Shown: positions 1-6,922, numbered from the stretch's first letter. The stretch: 20,494 nucleotides of DNA from CS1-C013 sp964347265 (GCA_964347265.1 CAYFXV010000010.1:1-20494), one strand, 5' to 3'. Notes: generated by a model not told the origin, from the letters alone. Program-made: numbers and translations.

Positions 1-32
1 GTTATTTTTCCTACAAGCTTTTTTTCAACCAT
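1..32 (-). CDS. Start of a minus-strand gene cut by the window edge
   Basis: Read on the minus strand, an ATG at 32-30 opens a frame giving MVEKKLVGKIT before the window ends. A Shine-Dalgarno-like AGGTGA lies a few bases upstream and AT-rich TATA-like sequence lies beyond it at about 46-80, in a region shared with the divergent gene at 103. Only eleven residues are visible, so the product cannot be assigned. The pattern VGKIT near the N-terminus recalls small archaeal proteins resembling elongation factor Tu domain 2, but this is a guess. Confidence 0.55.
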   Translation of the reverse strand, partial: MVEKKLVGKI

Positions 33-102
33 TAATTCACCTAAAAATAATATAAATCCGAAATATAAAAACCTTTATATTTTGTTTATTCTATTTAGCT
101 TT

Positions 103-282
103 ATGGTAAAAAAACAAAAAGAATGTGACCATGGAAAATACAAAATTTTCTTAGGAATACTATTGATAATAGCAGCTATTATCTTTTGGTACACTCCAGA
201 TTTCAAAGATGCTTGGATGTACACATTCTGTGTTGTAGGAATTTTATTTATTTTAAAAGGATTTTATCTGAGTTCAAAATAA
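103..282 (+). CDS. Small two-helix membrane protein, unknown function
   Basis: The protein has 59 residues from the ATG at 103. The frame is open back to a TTG at 82, but the TATA-like CCTTTATATT at about 71-80 would overlap that start and sits about 25 bases before the ATG, which fits a leaderless transcript starting at 103. The sequence begins with a charged, Lys-rich segment (MVKKQKECDHGKYK). Two hydrophobic helices follow, at about residues 15-31 and 38-55, joined by a short acidic/aromatic loop. No family is recognised. The likely topology is a hairpin in the cytoplasmic membrane. It is divergent from the cut gene at 1-32. Confidence 0.6.
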   Translation: MVKKQKECDHGKYKIFLGILLIIAAIIFWYTPDFKDAWMYTFCVVGILFILKGFYLSSK

Positions 283-368
283 AAACAGTTTTAACAATTA
301 TTTAATTAATTTTATTTAATTTTTAATATCTATCATCTATAAATATTAGTAATGTAAAATTCTCTTTT

Positions 369-560
369 ATGGAAAAGACTTTCTTTGATGAAGAGTTAAT
401 CAAATCTAAACGATTGGTTTCTTGTCCAAATTGTAAGTCCGAGTTTAAAGTGAGTTTAGAACAAGTAGAAATAATTTGTGAGTGCGGAGAAAAGTTTTGT
501 ACAAGGTCACATATTAGTTTTCCAGAAGATTTTGTTTGGCATCCCAGCGGAAGGTATTAA
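369..560 (+). CDS. Small zinc-ribbon-like protein
   Basis: The 63-residue protein has cysteines at 19, 22, 37, 39 and 44 (CPNC, then CECG and a later Cys), a layout typical of a single zinc ribbon. The flanks are acidic and the C-terminal tail is aromatic. No catalytic motif is seen, so a protein- or nucleic-acid-binding role is only inferred from the fold. A TATA-like CTATAAATATT at about 338-348 precedes the ATG by roughly 25 bases and there is no Shine-Dalgarno sequence, so translation is probably leaderless. It converges on the minus-strand ATP-grasp gene, with a strong hairpin between them. Confidence 0.6.
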   Translation: MEKTFFDEELIKSKRLVSCPNCKSEFKVSLEQVEIICECGEKFCTRSHISFPEDFVWHPSGRY

Positions 561-576
561 TTTTTTTAATAAAAAA

Positions 577-600
577 GGGAGGAACTAAAAAAATCCTCCC
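577..600. terminator. Hairpin between convergent genes, probable bidirectional terminator
   Basis: GGGAGGA at 577-583 and TCCTCCC at 594-600 form a perfect 7-bp stem around a 10-base A-rich loop. On the minus strand the stem is followed at once by six T residues; on the plus strand a T-rich run follows at about 610-616. It sits between the stop of the zinc-ribbon gene (560) and the stop of the ATP-grasp gene (625), where termination of both is expected. Archaeal termination relies mostly on U-tracts, so the role of the stem itself is inferred. Confidence 0.6.
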
Positions 601-624
601 AAAACAATTATTTTTTCATCAAAA

Positions 625-1428
625 TTATTCTAAGATTATTCTTATATCTGCAGCAATTGCATTTTTAGAAGTTGCAAACAATGGATTTATATCTATTTCT
701 CTTATTTTTGGATTTTTCTCCATTATTCTAGAAATAGTTAAAATTGTATTTACTATAGCTTCTTTGTTTGCCGGTTTTTGACCTCTAAACCCTTTAAGAA
801 TTAAGTCTGAAAATCTAACTTCCATTAACATTTCTTCTGCGTCTTCTCTACTTAGTGGAGGAACCCTGAAACTCACGTCTCTTAAAAATTCCGTGAATAT
901 TCCACCAGCACCTAATGCTATAACTCTATCAAACTGTGGATCTTTTCTTCCACCTACTATTATTTCATAACCTTCTGTTATCATTTTCTGAACTAAAACC
1001 TTTTCACAGGCTTTGATTTTCATTAATTCTTTGAATGTTTTAATAGCATCTTCTTCTGTTTCAATATTAAGTCTAATGCCACCAATATCTGTTTTATGAA
1101 TAATGTTTTTACCAGAAACTTTCATTACACATGGGAAACCAATTTTTTTAAGAGATTTTATTAATTCTTCTTCATTTTTACAAAAAGCATGAGGAGGCAT
1201 TTTTATTCTATACCTCTTTAAAAGTTCATATGCTTTTTCATCAGGCATTTTATTTATTAATGACTTAATTTTAAGTTTCTTAAGAATTTTCTTAGGTTTT
1301 TTTAATCTTCTTTTAATCTTTCTAACCTTTCGTTTAACTTTGGACTTCTTTTTCTTAGGCTTCAACTTCTTTCTTCTTTTTCTAGGTTTTGGTTTTTTCT
1401 TTTTTCTGCCAAACAATCTAAAAGCCAT
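625..1428 (-). CDS. ATP-grasp acyl-CoA synthetase (ADP-forming) beta-subunit-like protein with poly-basic tail
   Basis: Residues from about 61 to 267 match the ATP-grasp beta subunit of ADP-forming acetyl/acyl-CoA synthetases, which convert acyl-CoA, ADP and phosphate to acid, CoA and ATP. Visible motifs are HKTDIGG (His111, the conserved HK[S/T]D histidine of the family), the ATP-grasp core around GYEIIVGGRKDPQFDRV, GAGGIFTEFLRDVSFRVPPL, and the closing EIDINPLF. The first 60 residues are unusual: 36 are Lys or Arg and none is acidic. A GTGAT ribosome-binding site a few bases before the ATG at 1428 supports the long start; the internal Met61 has no such site. It is probably the last gene of a minus-strand run starting at 3131, 31 bases after the winged-helix gene. 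No alpha (CoA-binding) subunit gene is present here, so the substrate is unknown. Confidence 0.85.
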   Translation of the reverse strand: MAFRLFGRKKKKPKPRKRRKKLKPKKKKSKVKRKVRKIKRRLKKPKKILKKLKIKSLINKMPDEKAYELLKRYRIKMPPHAFCKNEEELIKSLKKIGFPCVMKVSGKNIIHKTDIGGIRLNIETEEDAIKTFKELMKIKACEKVLVQKMITEGYEIIVGGRKDPQFDRVIALGAGGIFTEFLRDVSFRVPPLSREDAEEMLMEVRFSDLILKGFRGQKPANKEAIVNTILTISRIMEKNPKIREIDINPLFATSKNAIAADIRIILE

Positions 1429-1459
1429 ATAATCACTTAATAATTCTTTTTATTTATAT

Positions 1460-2161
1460 TTAAGCAGATTTTATTTTTTCTTTTATTCCATCAAATATTT
1501 TTGCTATTTCCATATTTCCGGATTCTCTCCAATTTTCTGCTATGTCTCTTAGCATTGTGGTTACAAGGTCTTTATCTTCTTTAGTCCATATATTTTTCTT
1601 TTTCATTTTATGGATAAGACTTAAAACTTCTTTTAAATAAAATGATATTTTTTCAATATCCCGTAATCCAGCTATAATTAATAATATCTCAGATAATTCT
1701 TCTTTAAGCATTGAAATGTCTACTTCACGTGAAAGTTTGGTTATTTTGGTTTCTAATTTTTCCATCTTTTCAGTTACGACTTCTATATCTTCTCCTCTAA
1801 TTTCAGGTTTTATTTCTAATTTCTCTCTTATTTTAGGGGTTTCAATTATAGTTATATCCTCTTTAAGTTCTGTTCTTTCAGGCTCTTTTTTAATTTCTTC
1901 TACTTTTTCTTCAGATTTGGCCTCAAGTCTTTTTATATCTATTTTTTCAGGTGCAGTTGCCTTTAAAACTATTTTTGGTTCTCCGATTACTGGATATTCT
2001 ATTTCTATGATTCCATTTTCTTCAAGAATATTAAGCCACGGTTCTATTTGTTTTTGAGTTGCACTTAAAAAATCAGCAGCCTCGCTAACACTAATTTTAC
2101 CTTTTTCCTTTAAAACCTGTATAAACTCATCAATCGAAGTTTCAATAACATTATCTTTCAT
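1460..2161 (-). CDS. Winged-helix N-terminus plus acidic linker and coiled coil, unknown function
   Basis: This 233-residue protein starts with a probable winged-helix domain (about residues 8-68: IDEFIQVLKEKGKISVSEAA, then SATQKQIEPWLNILEENGIIEIEY). A Glu/Lys-rich low-complexity stretch follows (about 70-125), then a predicted coiled coil (about 125-160, KMEKLETKITKLSREVDIS) and a helical C-terminal domain with a WTKEDKDLVTTMLRDIAENW segment. I recognise no named family. The layout suggests a cytoplasmic scaffold or regulator, but DNA binding is not proven because winged helices also mediate protein contacts. It lies between the radical SAM gene (40 bases upstream) and the ATP-grasp gene (31 bases downstream) on the same strand. 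It may also have its own promoter at about 2173-2188. Confidence 0.7.
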   Translation of the reverse strand: MKDNVIETSIDEFIQVLKEKGKISVSEAADFLSATQKQIEPWLNILEENGIIEIEYPVIGEPKIVLKATAPEKIDIKRLEAKSEEKVEEIKKEPERTELKEDITIIETPKIREKLEIKPEIRGEDIEVVTEKMEKLETKITKLSREVDISMLKEELSEILLIIAGLRDIEKISFYLKEVLSLIHKMKKKNIWTKEDKDLVTTMLRDIAENWRESGNMEIAKIFDGIKEKIKSA

Positions 2162-2172
2162 GAAATCAATAT

Positions 2173-2188
2173 ATTTAATATATTAAAT
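2173..2188 (-). promoter_or_regulatory. AT palindrome / TATA-like element before the winged-helix gene
   Basis: The 16 bases ATTTAATATATTAAAT form a perfect palindrome 12-27 bases upstream of the ATG at 2161. The position fits an archaeal TATA box driving a near-leaderless transcript. The symmetry could also mark a regulator site, but AT-rich palindromes of this size are not rare in such DNA. Confidence 0.4.
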
Positions 2189-2201
2189 AAAGTTAACTAA
2201 C

Positions 2202-3131
2202 TCATTTAATCCAATTCAAATTCAATTTTTCTGCTAATTTCCAAGCTTTTTCCAAATCTTCTTTTTTTGGATAATCAGATATGTCAGAATATCTATGAGC
2301 TTTAAACTCAGGTCTGTATTGTCCCATTATATTAATTATAATTTTTTCTCCATAATTTTCTGCTATATGATTTAAAATAGGTTTTGTGCAGCAACCAAAG
2401 TGATTAGGTAAAACCAAATGCCTTATTATCACTTCAGAATCTTTGAAAGCTAAATCATGGTTTCTTTTTACAATTTCCAAATAGTTTTCAACTTTCGATA
2501 ATCTTTCAGCACATTTATTATCCCAGTATTTCCAGTCAGATAAATAAACATCAATAACATTTTTTAATAGATTCATTGATTTAAGGCTCATATAGAAGTT
2601 TGAATTCCAAACAGTAGGAATATTTACTTTTACACTTTGTAATGCATCTAGAATAAATGGTAATTGTGGAGTTGGTTCACCACCAACAAAATTAACATTT
2701 CTACAATTCTCATGCTTATTTATCATATCTGCTATTTCTTTTATAGTTATAAATTTTCCATTTTCAAACCACTGAGATATACTCCAATTTTGACAATATT
2801 GACAGTGAAATGTACAACCCATAAAGAAAATTGTGAATGAGGGAACAAGCATAGGCTCCTCTCCCACATGAACAAAAGTAGAAGATATTATTGGTTTGTT
2901 ACCAACTTTACAAAAACCCTTAGTTTTATTTCTATTTACTTTACACTTTCTTTCGCACAGCTGACAAGAGCTTAAAATTTTATAAGCTTTCTTAATTCTT
3001 TCTTTTAGGTTTGTTTTAAGAAAATTCGCCTTTTCTTTTTTCAATAAAATCTTTCTATATCTAGGTAAAGCCTTTTTTACATTTTCACTTTCAAGAACAT
3101 TGATAGCATCAGGTCTAACCAATTGCCACAT
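2202..3131 (-). CDS. Radical SAM protein, PflA-like (COG1313-type)
   Basis: The 309-residue protein carries the radical SAM signature CTFHCQYC (Cys106, Cys110, Cys113), which binds a [4Fe-4S] cluster and SAM, followed by GGEPT (150-154), which contacts the SAM amino group. Four upstream cysteines (C56, C59, C63, C74; CQLCERKCKV then GFC) look like an extra metal or cluster site. This layout is typical of the pyruvate-formate-lyase-activase-like group often annotated as PflX/COG1313, whose target is not known to me. The start ATG at 3131 faces the arginase-family gene across a 36-base gap. It heads a probable minus-strand operon with the winged-helix and ATP-grasp genes. No glycyl-radical enzyme is visible in the window, so calling it a formate-lyase activase would go too far. 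Confidence 0.85.
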   Translation of the reverse strand: MWQLVRPDAINVLESENVKKALPRYRKILLKKEKANFLKTNLKERIKKAYKILSSCQLCERKCKVNRNKTKGFCKVGNKPIISSTFVHVGEEPMLVPSFTIFFMGCTFHCQYCQNWSISQWFENGKFITIKEIADMINKHENCRNVNFVGGEPTPQLPFILDALQSVKVNIPTVWNSNFYMSLKSMNLLKNVIDVYLSDWKYWDNKCAERLSKVENYLEIVKRNHDLAFKDSEVIIRHLVLPNHFGCCTKPILNHIAENYGEKIIINIMGQYRPEFKAHRYSDISDYPKKEDLEKAWKLAEKLNLNWIK

Positions 3132-3167
3132 AACAATTCTTTTAAACTTAAGACTTTAAATTATAAC

Positions 3168-3905
3168 ATGCATTTTTCATTGCTTGGCATTTCTTTGGAT
3201 AGGAAGAGATTTAGAAGGGGTTCAAATAATGCCCCATATGAATTAAGAAACATCTTCCCTAAATTAGAGACATTTATTAATGATATTGATTTACAAGAAG
3301 ATGGTTGGTTTAGAGATTTGGGAAATATATTACCTAAAAAATATGAAGAGATGATTCAAGAGATAAAGACTAAATTACAAGATGGGTTTCCAATAATACT
3401 TGGCGGTGATCATTCAATATCATTTCCGGCTGTAAAAGCTATAAACCCTAAGATTTTTGTAACATTTGATGCTCATCCTGATTGCGAGAATAAAGATCTC
3501 TGCTTTCTTTCTGTTACTCGTAAAATAGCTGAAGAGGGATTTAAGACTTATATTTATGGTGCCAGATGTTTTTCAAAAACAGAATGGGATTTTATCAATA
3601 ATAATGATAAAATAAAAATTGCCACATTAGAGGATCTTAAAGCTATAAATGAACCAACCTATTTATCAATAGATTTCGATGTTTTGGATTCTTCTATAAT
3701 GCCTGCTGTTGCTATTCCAGAACCAAATGGTTTAACTTTTAATCAAGTTTTAGAAGCAATAAGAATTTTAGCCAAGAATCTAGTAGCAGTAGATTTTGTC
3801 GAGTTTTTACCAACAGAAAATATTTCTTATACTCTAATAGCTGGAAAATTGATTTATTCTACTTTAGCTGAAATAGTTAAAGCCAAATTAAACAATGGTA
3901 GGTAA
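3168..3905 (+). CDS. Arginase/agmatinase-family (ureohydrolase) protein
   Basis: From the ATG at 3168 the protein has 245 residues. An in-frame TTG at 3123 lies inside the divergent neighbour and is unlikely to be the start. All six ligands of a binuclear manganese site are present: His82 (GGDHS), Asp101, His103 and Asp105 (DAHPD), Asp169 and Asp171 (SIDFDVLD). This places it among ureohydrolases, which release urea from guanidino substrates; agmatinase in polyamine synthesis is the commonest archaeal role. Two family signatures are changed. The usual SH(G/A) motif after DAHxD reads LSVTRKIAEEG, without the histidine. The DPxxxPGxGTPxxGG loop reads DSSIMPAVAIPEPNG. The substrate is therefore uncertain. 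Its 3' end overlaps the convergent PRC-barrel gene by 18 bases. Confidence 0.82.
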   Translation: MHFSLLGISLDRKRFRRGSNNAPYELRNIFPKLETFINDIDLQEDGWFRDLGNILPKKYEEMIQEIKTKLQDGFPIILGGDHSISFPAVKAINPKIFVTFDAHPDCENKDLCFLSVTRKIAEEGFKTYIYGARCFSKTEWDFINNNDKIKIATLEDLKAINEPTYLSIDFDVLDSSIMPAVAIPEPNGLTFNQVLEAIRILAKNLVAVDFVEFLPTENISYTLIAGKLIYSTLAEIVKAKLNNGR

Positions 3906-4196
3906 TTCTGCAGTTTCTGGAATTGTTTCCGATTCAGTTGGTATTGTTGGTGTTATATGTTTTATTATTACTACATCACCAATATTGATAACAAGTGTGT
4001 AAGGTATTATAACACCTCTTTTGCCACCAATCATATCTGAAAGAAAGGAACCTCTTCCAGCTTCTACAACTAAAGAATTTATTCTAAATTTTGAAAGGTT
4101 GACATCAAGATCAGAAACTCTTCCACAAAAAACACCTCTATTTGTAAAAACATCTTTACCAAAAACTTCGGACATATTCTTTACTGATATAGCCAT
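3888..4196 (-). CDS. PRC-barrel domain protein
   Basis: The 102-residue protein has one PRC-barrel domain at about residues 3-80: VKNMSEVFGKDVFTNRGVFCG, then GRVSDLDVNLSKFRINSLVVE and IIPYTLVINIGDVVIIK. A Thr/Pro/Glu-rich disordered tail follows. PRC-barrel proteins of this size are common in archaea; some are adaptor proteins of SepF/FtsZ cell division (CdpB), others have RNA-related or unknown roles. Nothing here fixes the role. A clear Shine-Dalgarno GAGGAG lies about six bases before the ATG, an unusually strong site for this window, and TATA-like sequence lies at about 4219-4231. It shares the upstream region with tRNA-Ser, which is transcribed the other way. Confidence 0.85.
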   Translation of the reverse strand: MAISVKNMSEVFGKDVFTNRGVFCGRVSDLDVNLSKFRINSLVVEAGRGSFLSDMIGGKRGVIIPYTLVINIGDVVIIKHITPTIPTESETIPETAELPTIV

Positions 4197-4240
4197 TAAT
4201 ATCTCCTCAAAAATGTGATAATATATAATTAGCGTGTATC

Positions 4241-4248
4241 TATATAAA
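4241..4248 (+). promoter_or_regulatory. TATA box of tRNA-Ser
   Basis: TATATAAA lies 25-32 bases before the first base of tRNA-Ser (4273), the spacing expected for an archaeal TATA box. Confidence 0.55.
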
Positions 4249-4272
4249 TTTTAACGCAAAGTTTTAAATTAT

Positions 4273-4356
4273 GCTGAGGTCGCATAACCTGGTAGTGCGC
4301 CAGCCTGCTAAGCTGGTGAGCGAGAGCTCATGTGGGTTCAAATCCCACCCTCAGCG
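4273..4356 (+). tRNA. tRNA-Ser (anticodon GCT)
   Basis: The cloverleaf folds fully. The acceptor is GCTGAGG/CCTCAGC with discriminator G. The D arm has a GG-containing loop. The anticodon stem CCAGC/GCTGG encloses the loop CTGCTAA, giving anticodon GCT with U33. A long variable arm TGAGC-GAGA-GCTCA marks a class II tRNA and confirms serine. The T arm is GTGGG/CCCAC with loop TTCAAAT. No CCA is encoded and no intron is present. The PLP-enzyme gene starts 35 bases downstream on the same strand. Confidence 0.97.
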
Positions 4357-4391
4357 CTAATTATTTTAATCCATTTCTTAGAATAATTATT

Positions 4392-5411
4392 ATGTTGACA
4401 AATAAGGAAGAAAAGATTTTACAAAGCATAAAACTTCCATCAGAAAATGATCCTAACAAACCCGAATTTCCACCTTGGAATCCTAAATTTCCTGCTACAC
4501 CTACGTATAAAATTAAAGTTCCAGAATTTTCTAATGTTTGGCTTAAAGACGATAGCATTAACAAATATAGCGGAACACATAAGGATCGATTGGCTTGGGA
4601 AGTAGTTATTCTTTATAGAAATTTCTTATTAGCAAAGAAGAGAAACCAAATTAAAGGATTTTTGCCAATATTCTCAATAATTTCTTCTGGTTCTGCAGCA
4701 ATTGCTATCGGTCGTATGCTAAGGGATTATGGTTTGCCACATCTCAAAGTTTTGGTAGACAAAAATTTGGACCCAAAAATTTATGAAGCAATTAAAGAGT
4801 CTAATTGTGAAGTATTCAAAACAGATCTCAGTTTAAAGCCACTAAATTCTCAGGAGATTCTTGCTCTTACAAAAAATAAAAATGGTTTTGATTTGACTTT
4901 GAACCAAGGCGTTGGTTTAGAAATTGGAAACTATGATTGGATGGGTTATGAAATACTTAATAACTCTCCTGATTATTGTTTTATCCCATTTGGGACTGGT
5001 GGTCTTTTTGAAAAAGTTTTGGAATTGAATAAGCTAGAGGTAGGATATTCAAAACACGATCCTCGATTTCATGGTGATGTAAAAATATTAAGAAATTGTA
5101 ATTTTATGGGTGCAACTACCAAAAATCCAAAATCAAAAGCAGACAAACTTTATGCTCATCATTTACCTAATCCTAAGATTGATGAGGCTTGGTTAAGATT
5201 TTATAAAAAATCTGGATTTTGTGGTAACATGTCAGGTATTTACTTATTAAAAGAAATATATCTTGATAAAGCTATGAAAATTGCACATTCTCAAGGAATT
5301 AATTGTGAGCCTTCTGGTATATCTGGTTTAGCTTTAATGTTACAAATGAAGAATTCTTTACCAAAAAATAAAAAACATTTAATTATAAATACTGGAAAAA
5401 CAAGATTATAA
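4392..5411 (+). CDS. PLP-dependent fold-type II enzyme, threonine-synthase-like
   Basis: The ATG at 4392 gives 339 residues. The frame is open upstream, but that part is tRNA-Ser and not coding. The likely Schiff-base lysine is Lys64 in KYSGTHKDR, matching the GSFKDR-type motif of threonine synthase relatives. SSGSAAIAIG (98-107) fits the substrate-carboxylate loop, PFGTGG (199-204) the glycine-rich PLP-phosphate loop, and EPSGISGLALM (306-316) plus NTGKTRL the C-terminal active-site end. It therefore belongs to the tryptophan-synthase-beta/threonine-synthase superfamily. True threonine synthase is usually longer with different spacing, so beta-elimination or replacement on another hydroxy- or thiol-amino acid is possible. 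No biosynthetic neighbours narrow it down. It ends 25 bases from the convergent nucleotidyltransferase. Confidence 0.8.
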   Translation: MLTNKEEKILQSIKLPSENDPNKPEFPPWNPKFPATPTYKIKVPEFSNVWLKDDSINKYSGTHKDRLAWEVVILYRNFLLAKKRNQIKGFLPIFSIISSGSAAIAIGRMLRDYGLPHLKVLVDKNLDPKIYEAIKESNCEVFKTDLSLKPLNSQEILALTKNKNGFDLTLNQGVGLEIGNYDWMGYEILNNSPDYCFIPFGTGGLFEKVLELNKLEVGYSKHDPRFHGDVKILRNCNFMGATTKNPKSKADKLYAHHLPNPKIDEAWLRFYKKSGFCGNMSGIYLLKEIYLDKAMKIAHSQGINCEPSGISGLALMLQMKNSLPKNKKHLIINTGKTRL

Positions 5412-5436
5412 GATTAAAATATTTTTAATATCTCTT

Positions 5437-6153
5437 TTATGATTCATAGATTTCTTGTGCTTTTCTATAATCTTCAATTCTTCCTATATCAACCCATTGT
5501 TCGTTAGACATTAAAGGTAGAGGTTTGAATATGGAGCCTTCATCTATAAGAATTTGAATAGAATCAGTTAATTCACGTTCACTCCTCTTAGATAAAGGAG
5601 TTCTTTCAATAGCATCAAATATTTCTGGAGGTAAATAGTACATTCCCAAGTTCCCAAGATTAGTAGGAGGATTTGGAGATTTCTCATGAATTCTAACTAT
5701 TCTATCATTTTCAATTTCTAGAATTCCAAACTCTTGAGGATTTCTAACTTCTTTACATGCTATTAAACCATCACAATCTCTATAGTTTTCTCTTAATCTT
5801 TTAATGACTGGAGAATAAGGATGAAAAATTACATCAGCATATAAAAGAACGAAACCATTATTTATTTTATCTCCCGCATAACTTAGAGCGTCAGCAGTCC
5901 CTCCTGCAGGATTATCTTGATGTAAATAACTTAGATTAACATTAAATCTTGAACCATCCCCAAAATATTTTTCTATATCTTCTTTTCTATAGTTCACAAT
6001 CAAGGAAATATCCTTTATATTATTTTCACTAAGAGCATATATTGCATGCCCTAGCAAGGGCTTATCTCCTATGGGTAGCAAAACCTTAGGTGTTTTTTCA
6101 GTTAAAGCTCCTAGTCTTGTTCCCTTTCCAGCTGCTAAAATAACTGCTTGCAT
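5437..6153 (-). CDS. Sugar-1-phosphate nucleotidyltransferase
   Basis: The 238-residue protein starts with the NTP-binding signature LAAGKGTRLGALTEKTPKVL (residues 6-25) and continues with KPLLGH (31-36), GGTADAL (84-90, base recognition) and YAD (105-107), where Asp107 is the likely metal ligand. This is the catalytic domain of the family that makes NDP-sugars from a sugar-1-phosphate and an NTP (RmlA, GalU or mannose-1-phosphate guanylyltransferase types). At this length there is only the Rossmann-like catalytic domain, with no left-handed beta-helix acyltransferase. The sugar and nucleotide cannot be read reliably from sequence. The gene stands alone, so its use in glycolipid or surface glycan synthesis is an inference. 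A second, different member lies at 8282-9046. Confidence 0.85.
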   Translation of the reverse strand: MQAVILAAGKGTRLGALTEKTPKVLLPIGDKPLLGHAIYALSENNIKDISLIVNYRKEDIEKYFGDGSRFNVNLSYLHQDNPAGGTADALSYAGDKINNGFVLLYADVIFHPYSPVIKRLRENYRDCDGLIACKEVRNPQEFGILEIENDRIVRIHEKSPNPPTNLGNLGMYYLPPEIFDAIERTPLSKRSERELTDSIQILIDEGSIFKPLPLMSNEQWVDIGRIEDYRKAQEIYES

Positions 6154-6205
6154 GATTACAATTAGAAAGAAATTTACTTAAGCTTTATTATAAGAATTTT
6201 ATTAC

Positions 6206-6227
6206 CATTAAAAAATATTTTTTAATG
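6206..6227. repeat. 22-bp perfect palindrome upstream of tRNA-Val
   Basis: CATTAAAAAAT is followed directly by its exact reverse complement, giving a loopless 22-bp palindrome. It lies 33 bases before tRNA-Val and 53 bases from the divergent nucleotidyltransferase start, next to TATA-like TTAAAA. It could be a regulator site or a curved AT promoter element. Confidence 0.45.
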
Positions 6228-6259
6228 ATTAAAAAGTATTAAAATTAATAATTATTAAT

Positions 6260-6330
6260 GGGCCTATAGTCTAGTGGTAGGATACAACCCTCACACGGTT
6301 GGGGCTCCAGTTCGATTCTGGATAGGCCCA
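6260..6330 (+). tRNA. tRNA-Val (anticodon CAC)
   Basis: The acceptor is GGGCCTA/TAGGCCC with discriminator A. The D loop AGTGGTA carries GG. The anticodon stem CAACC/GGTTG encloses the loop CTCACAC, giving anticodon CAC with U33. The variable loop is short. The T stem TCCAG/CTGGA has loop TTCGATT. There is no intron and no encoded CCA. It converges on the unknown gene ending at 6339. Confidence 0.96.
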
Positions 6331-6338
6331 CAGAAAAT

Positions 6339-6827
6339 TTAAGGCACATATTCCCATACATTTTTGTTATCAATTTCTGGTAAATCCTTTTCAAAATCAA
6401 TTTCAGAAGTGACAATTGCCCCTTTAGGTTCAGATACATACAAAGATACATCGCTTTTTTTAAAACCTGCTTTGCTAAGTGTGGCATTATTAAATTTATC
6501 TTTAGAAGATTTTTCAAGCCATATTAAACAAGTTCTTCTTTCTGTTAGTATAACCGGAGTAGAATTTTTTTTAGAGACTTTTTTCAATTTTTTTAATATT
6601 TTTGAATAAGCCTTTTCATTATCAGCTACTATTGTATTTACAACCAAGTATGCTTTTTTAGCATTTGGATTTGAAAAATCAAAATATACAGGCAACATTG
6701 CAGCAAGATTAACTTTACCACCAAGCCATTTTGTCTGTTGTAGCTCTTCTTTAGAGCGCAAATGATAAATAGCCCTACCAATTTCTTGCCTTGGTAACCA
6801 ACCTCTTTTGACTTTTATGATTCCCAT
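6339..6827 (-). CDS. Uncharacterised 162-residue protein
   Basis: The protein starts MGIIKVKRGWLPRQEIGRAIYHL and looks globular and mixed alpha/beta: an AYLVVNTIVA strand (about 79-88), a Lys-rich helix (KILKKLKKVSKKN), then PVILTERRTCLIWLEK and a final acidic segment. It has no signal peptide, membrane helix or recognisable catalytic motif, and I do not recognise the family. TATA-like TTTAAATATAT lies about 25 bases upstream of the ATG at 6827, and no Shine-Dalgarno sequence is seen, so it may be leaderless. Its stop is eight bases from the end of tRNA-Val on the other strand. Confidence 0.7.
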   Translation of the reverse strand: MGIIKVKRGWLPRQEIGRAIYHLRSKEELQQTKWLGGKVNLAAMLPVYFDFSNPNAKKAYLVVNTIVADNEKAYSKILKKLKKVSKKNSTPVILTERRTCLIWLEKSSKDKFNNATLSKAGFKKSDVSLYVSEPKGAIVTSEIDFEKDLPEIDNKNVWEYVP

Positions 6828-6922
6828 ATTTATACTACTATATAGTGATATATTTAAAGACTATATTATAATTCGGTTTTATGTTGTTAAAAAATTAAAT
6901 TCATATTCATCTTTGATGCCAC

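Noticed and set aside
536..781. 81-codon plus-strand frame with a hydrophobic end.
   Set aside because: It runs through the terminator hairpin and the antisense of the ATP-grasp gene.
1716..2057. 113-codon plus-strand frame rich in Ser, Ile and Leu.
   Set aside because: It is the antisense of the Glu/Lys-rich winged-helix/coiled-coil gene and shows no protein features of its own.
2202..3131. Pyruvate formate-lyase activase proper.
   Set aside because: The extra N-terminal cysteines and lack of a glycyl-radical enzyme nearby fit the broader PflA-like group of unknown target.
3123..3167. TTG start for the arginase-family gene.
   Set aside because: It overlaps the divergent radical SAM start, and the family's usual N-terminus (LLGISLDRKR) begins at ATG 3168.
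4332..4391. N-terminal extension of the PLP-enzyme frame (MGSNPTLSANYF and on).
   Set aside because: It is translated from the 3' part of tRNA-Ser; the enzyme starts at ATG 4392.
6245..6517. 90-codon minus-strand frame.
   Set aside because: It covers tRNA-Val on the opposite strand and a second frame of the 162-residue gene; no sign of coding.
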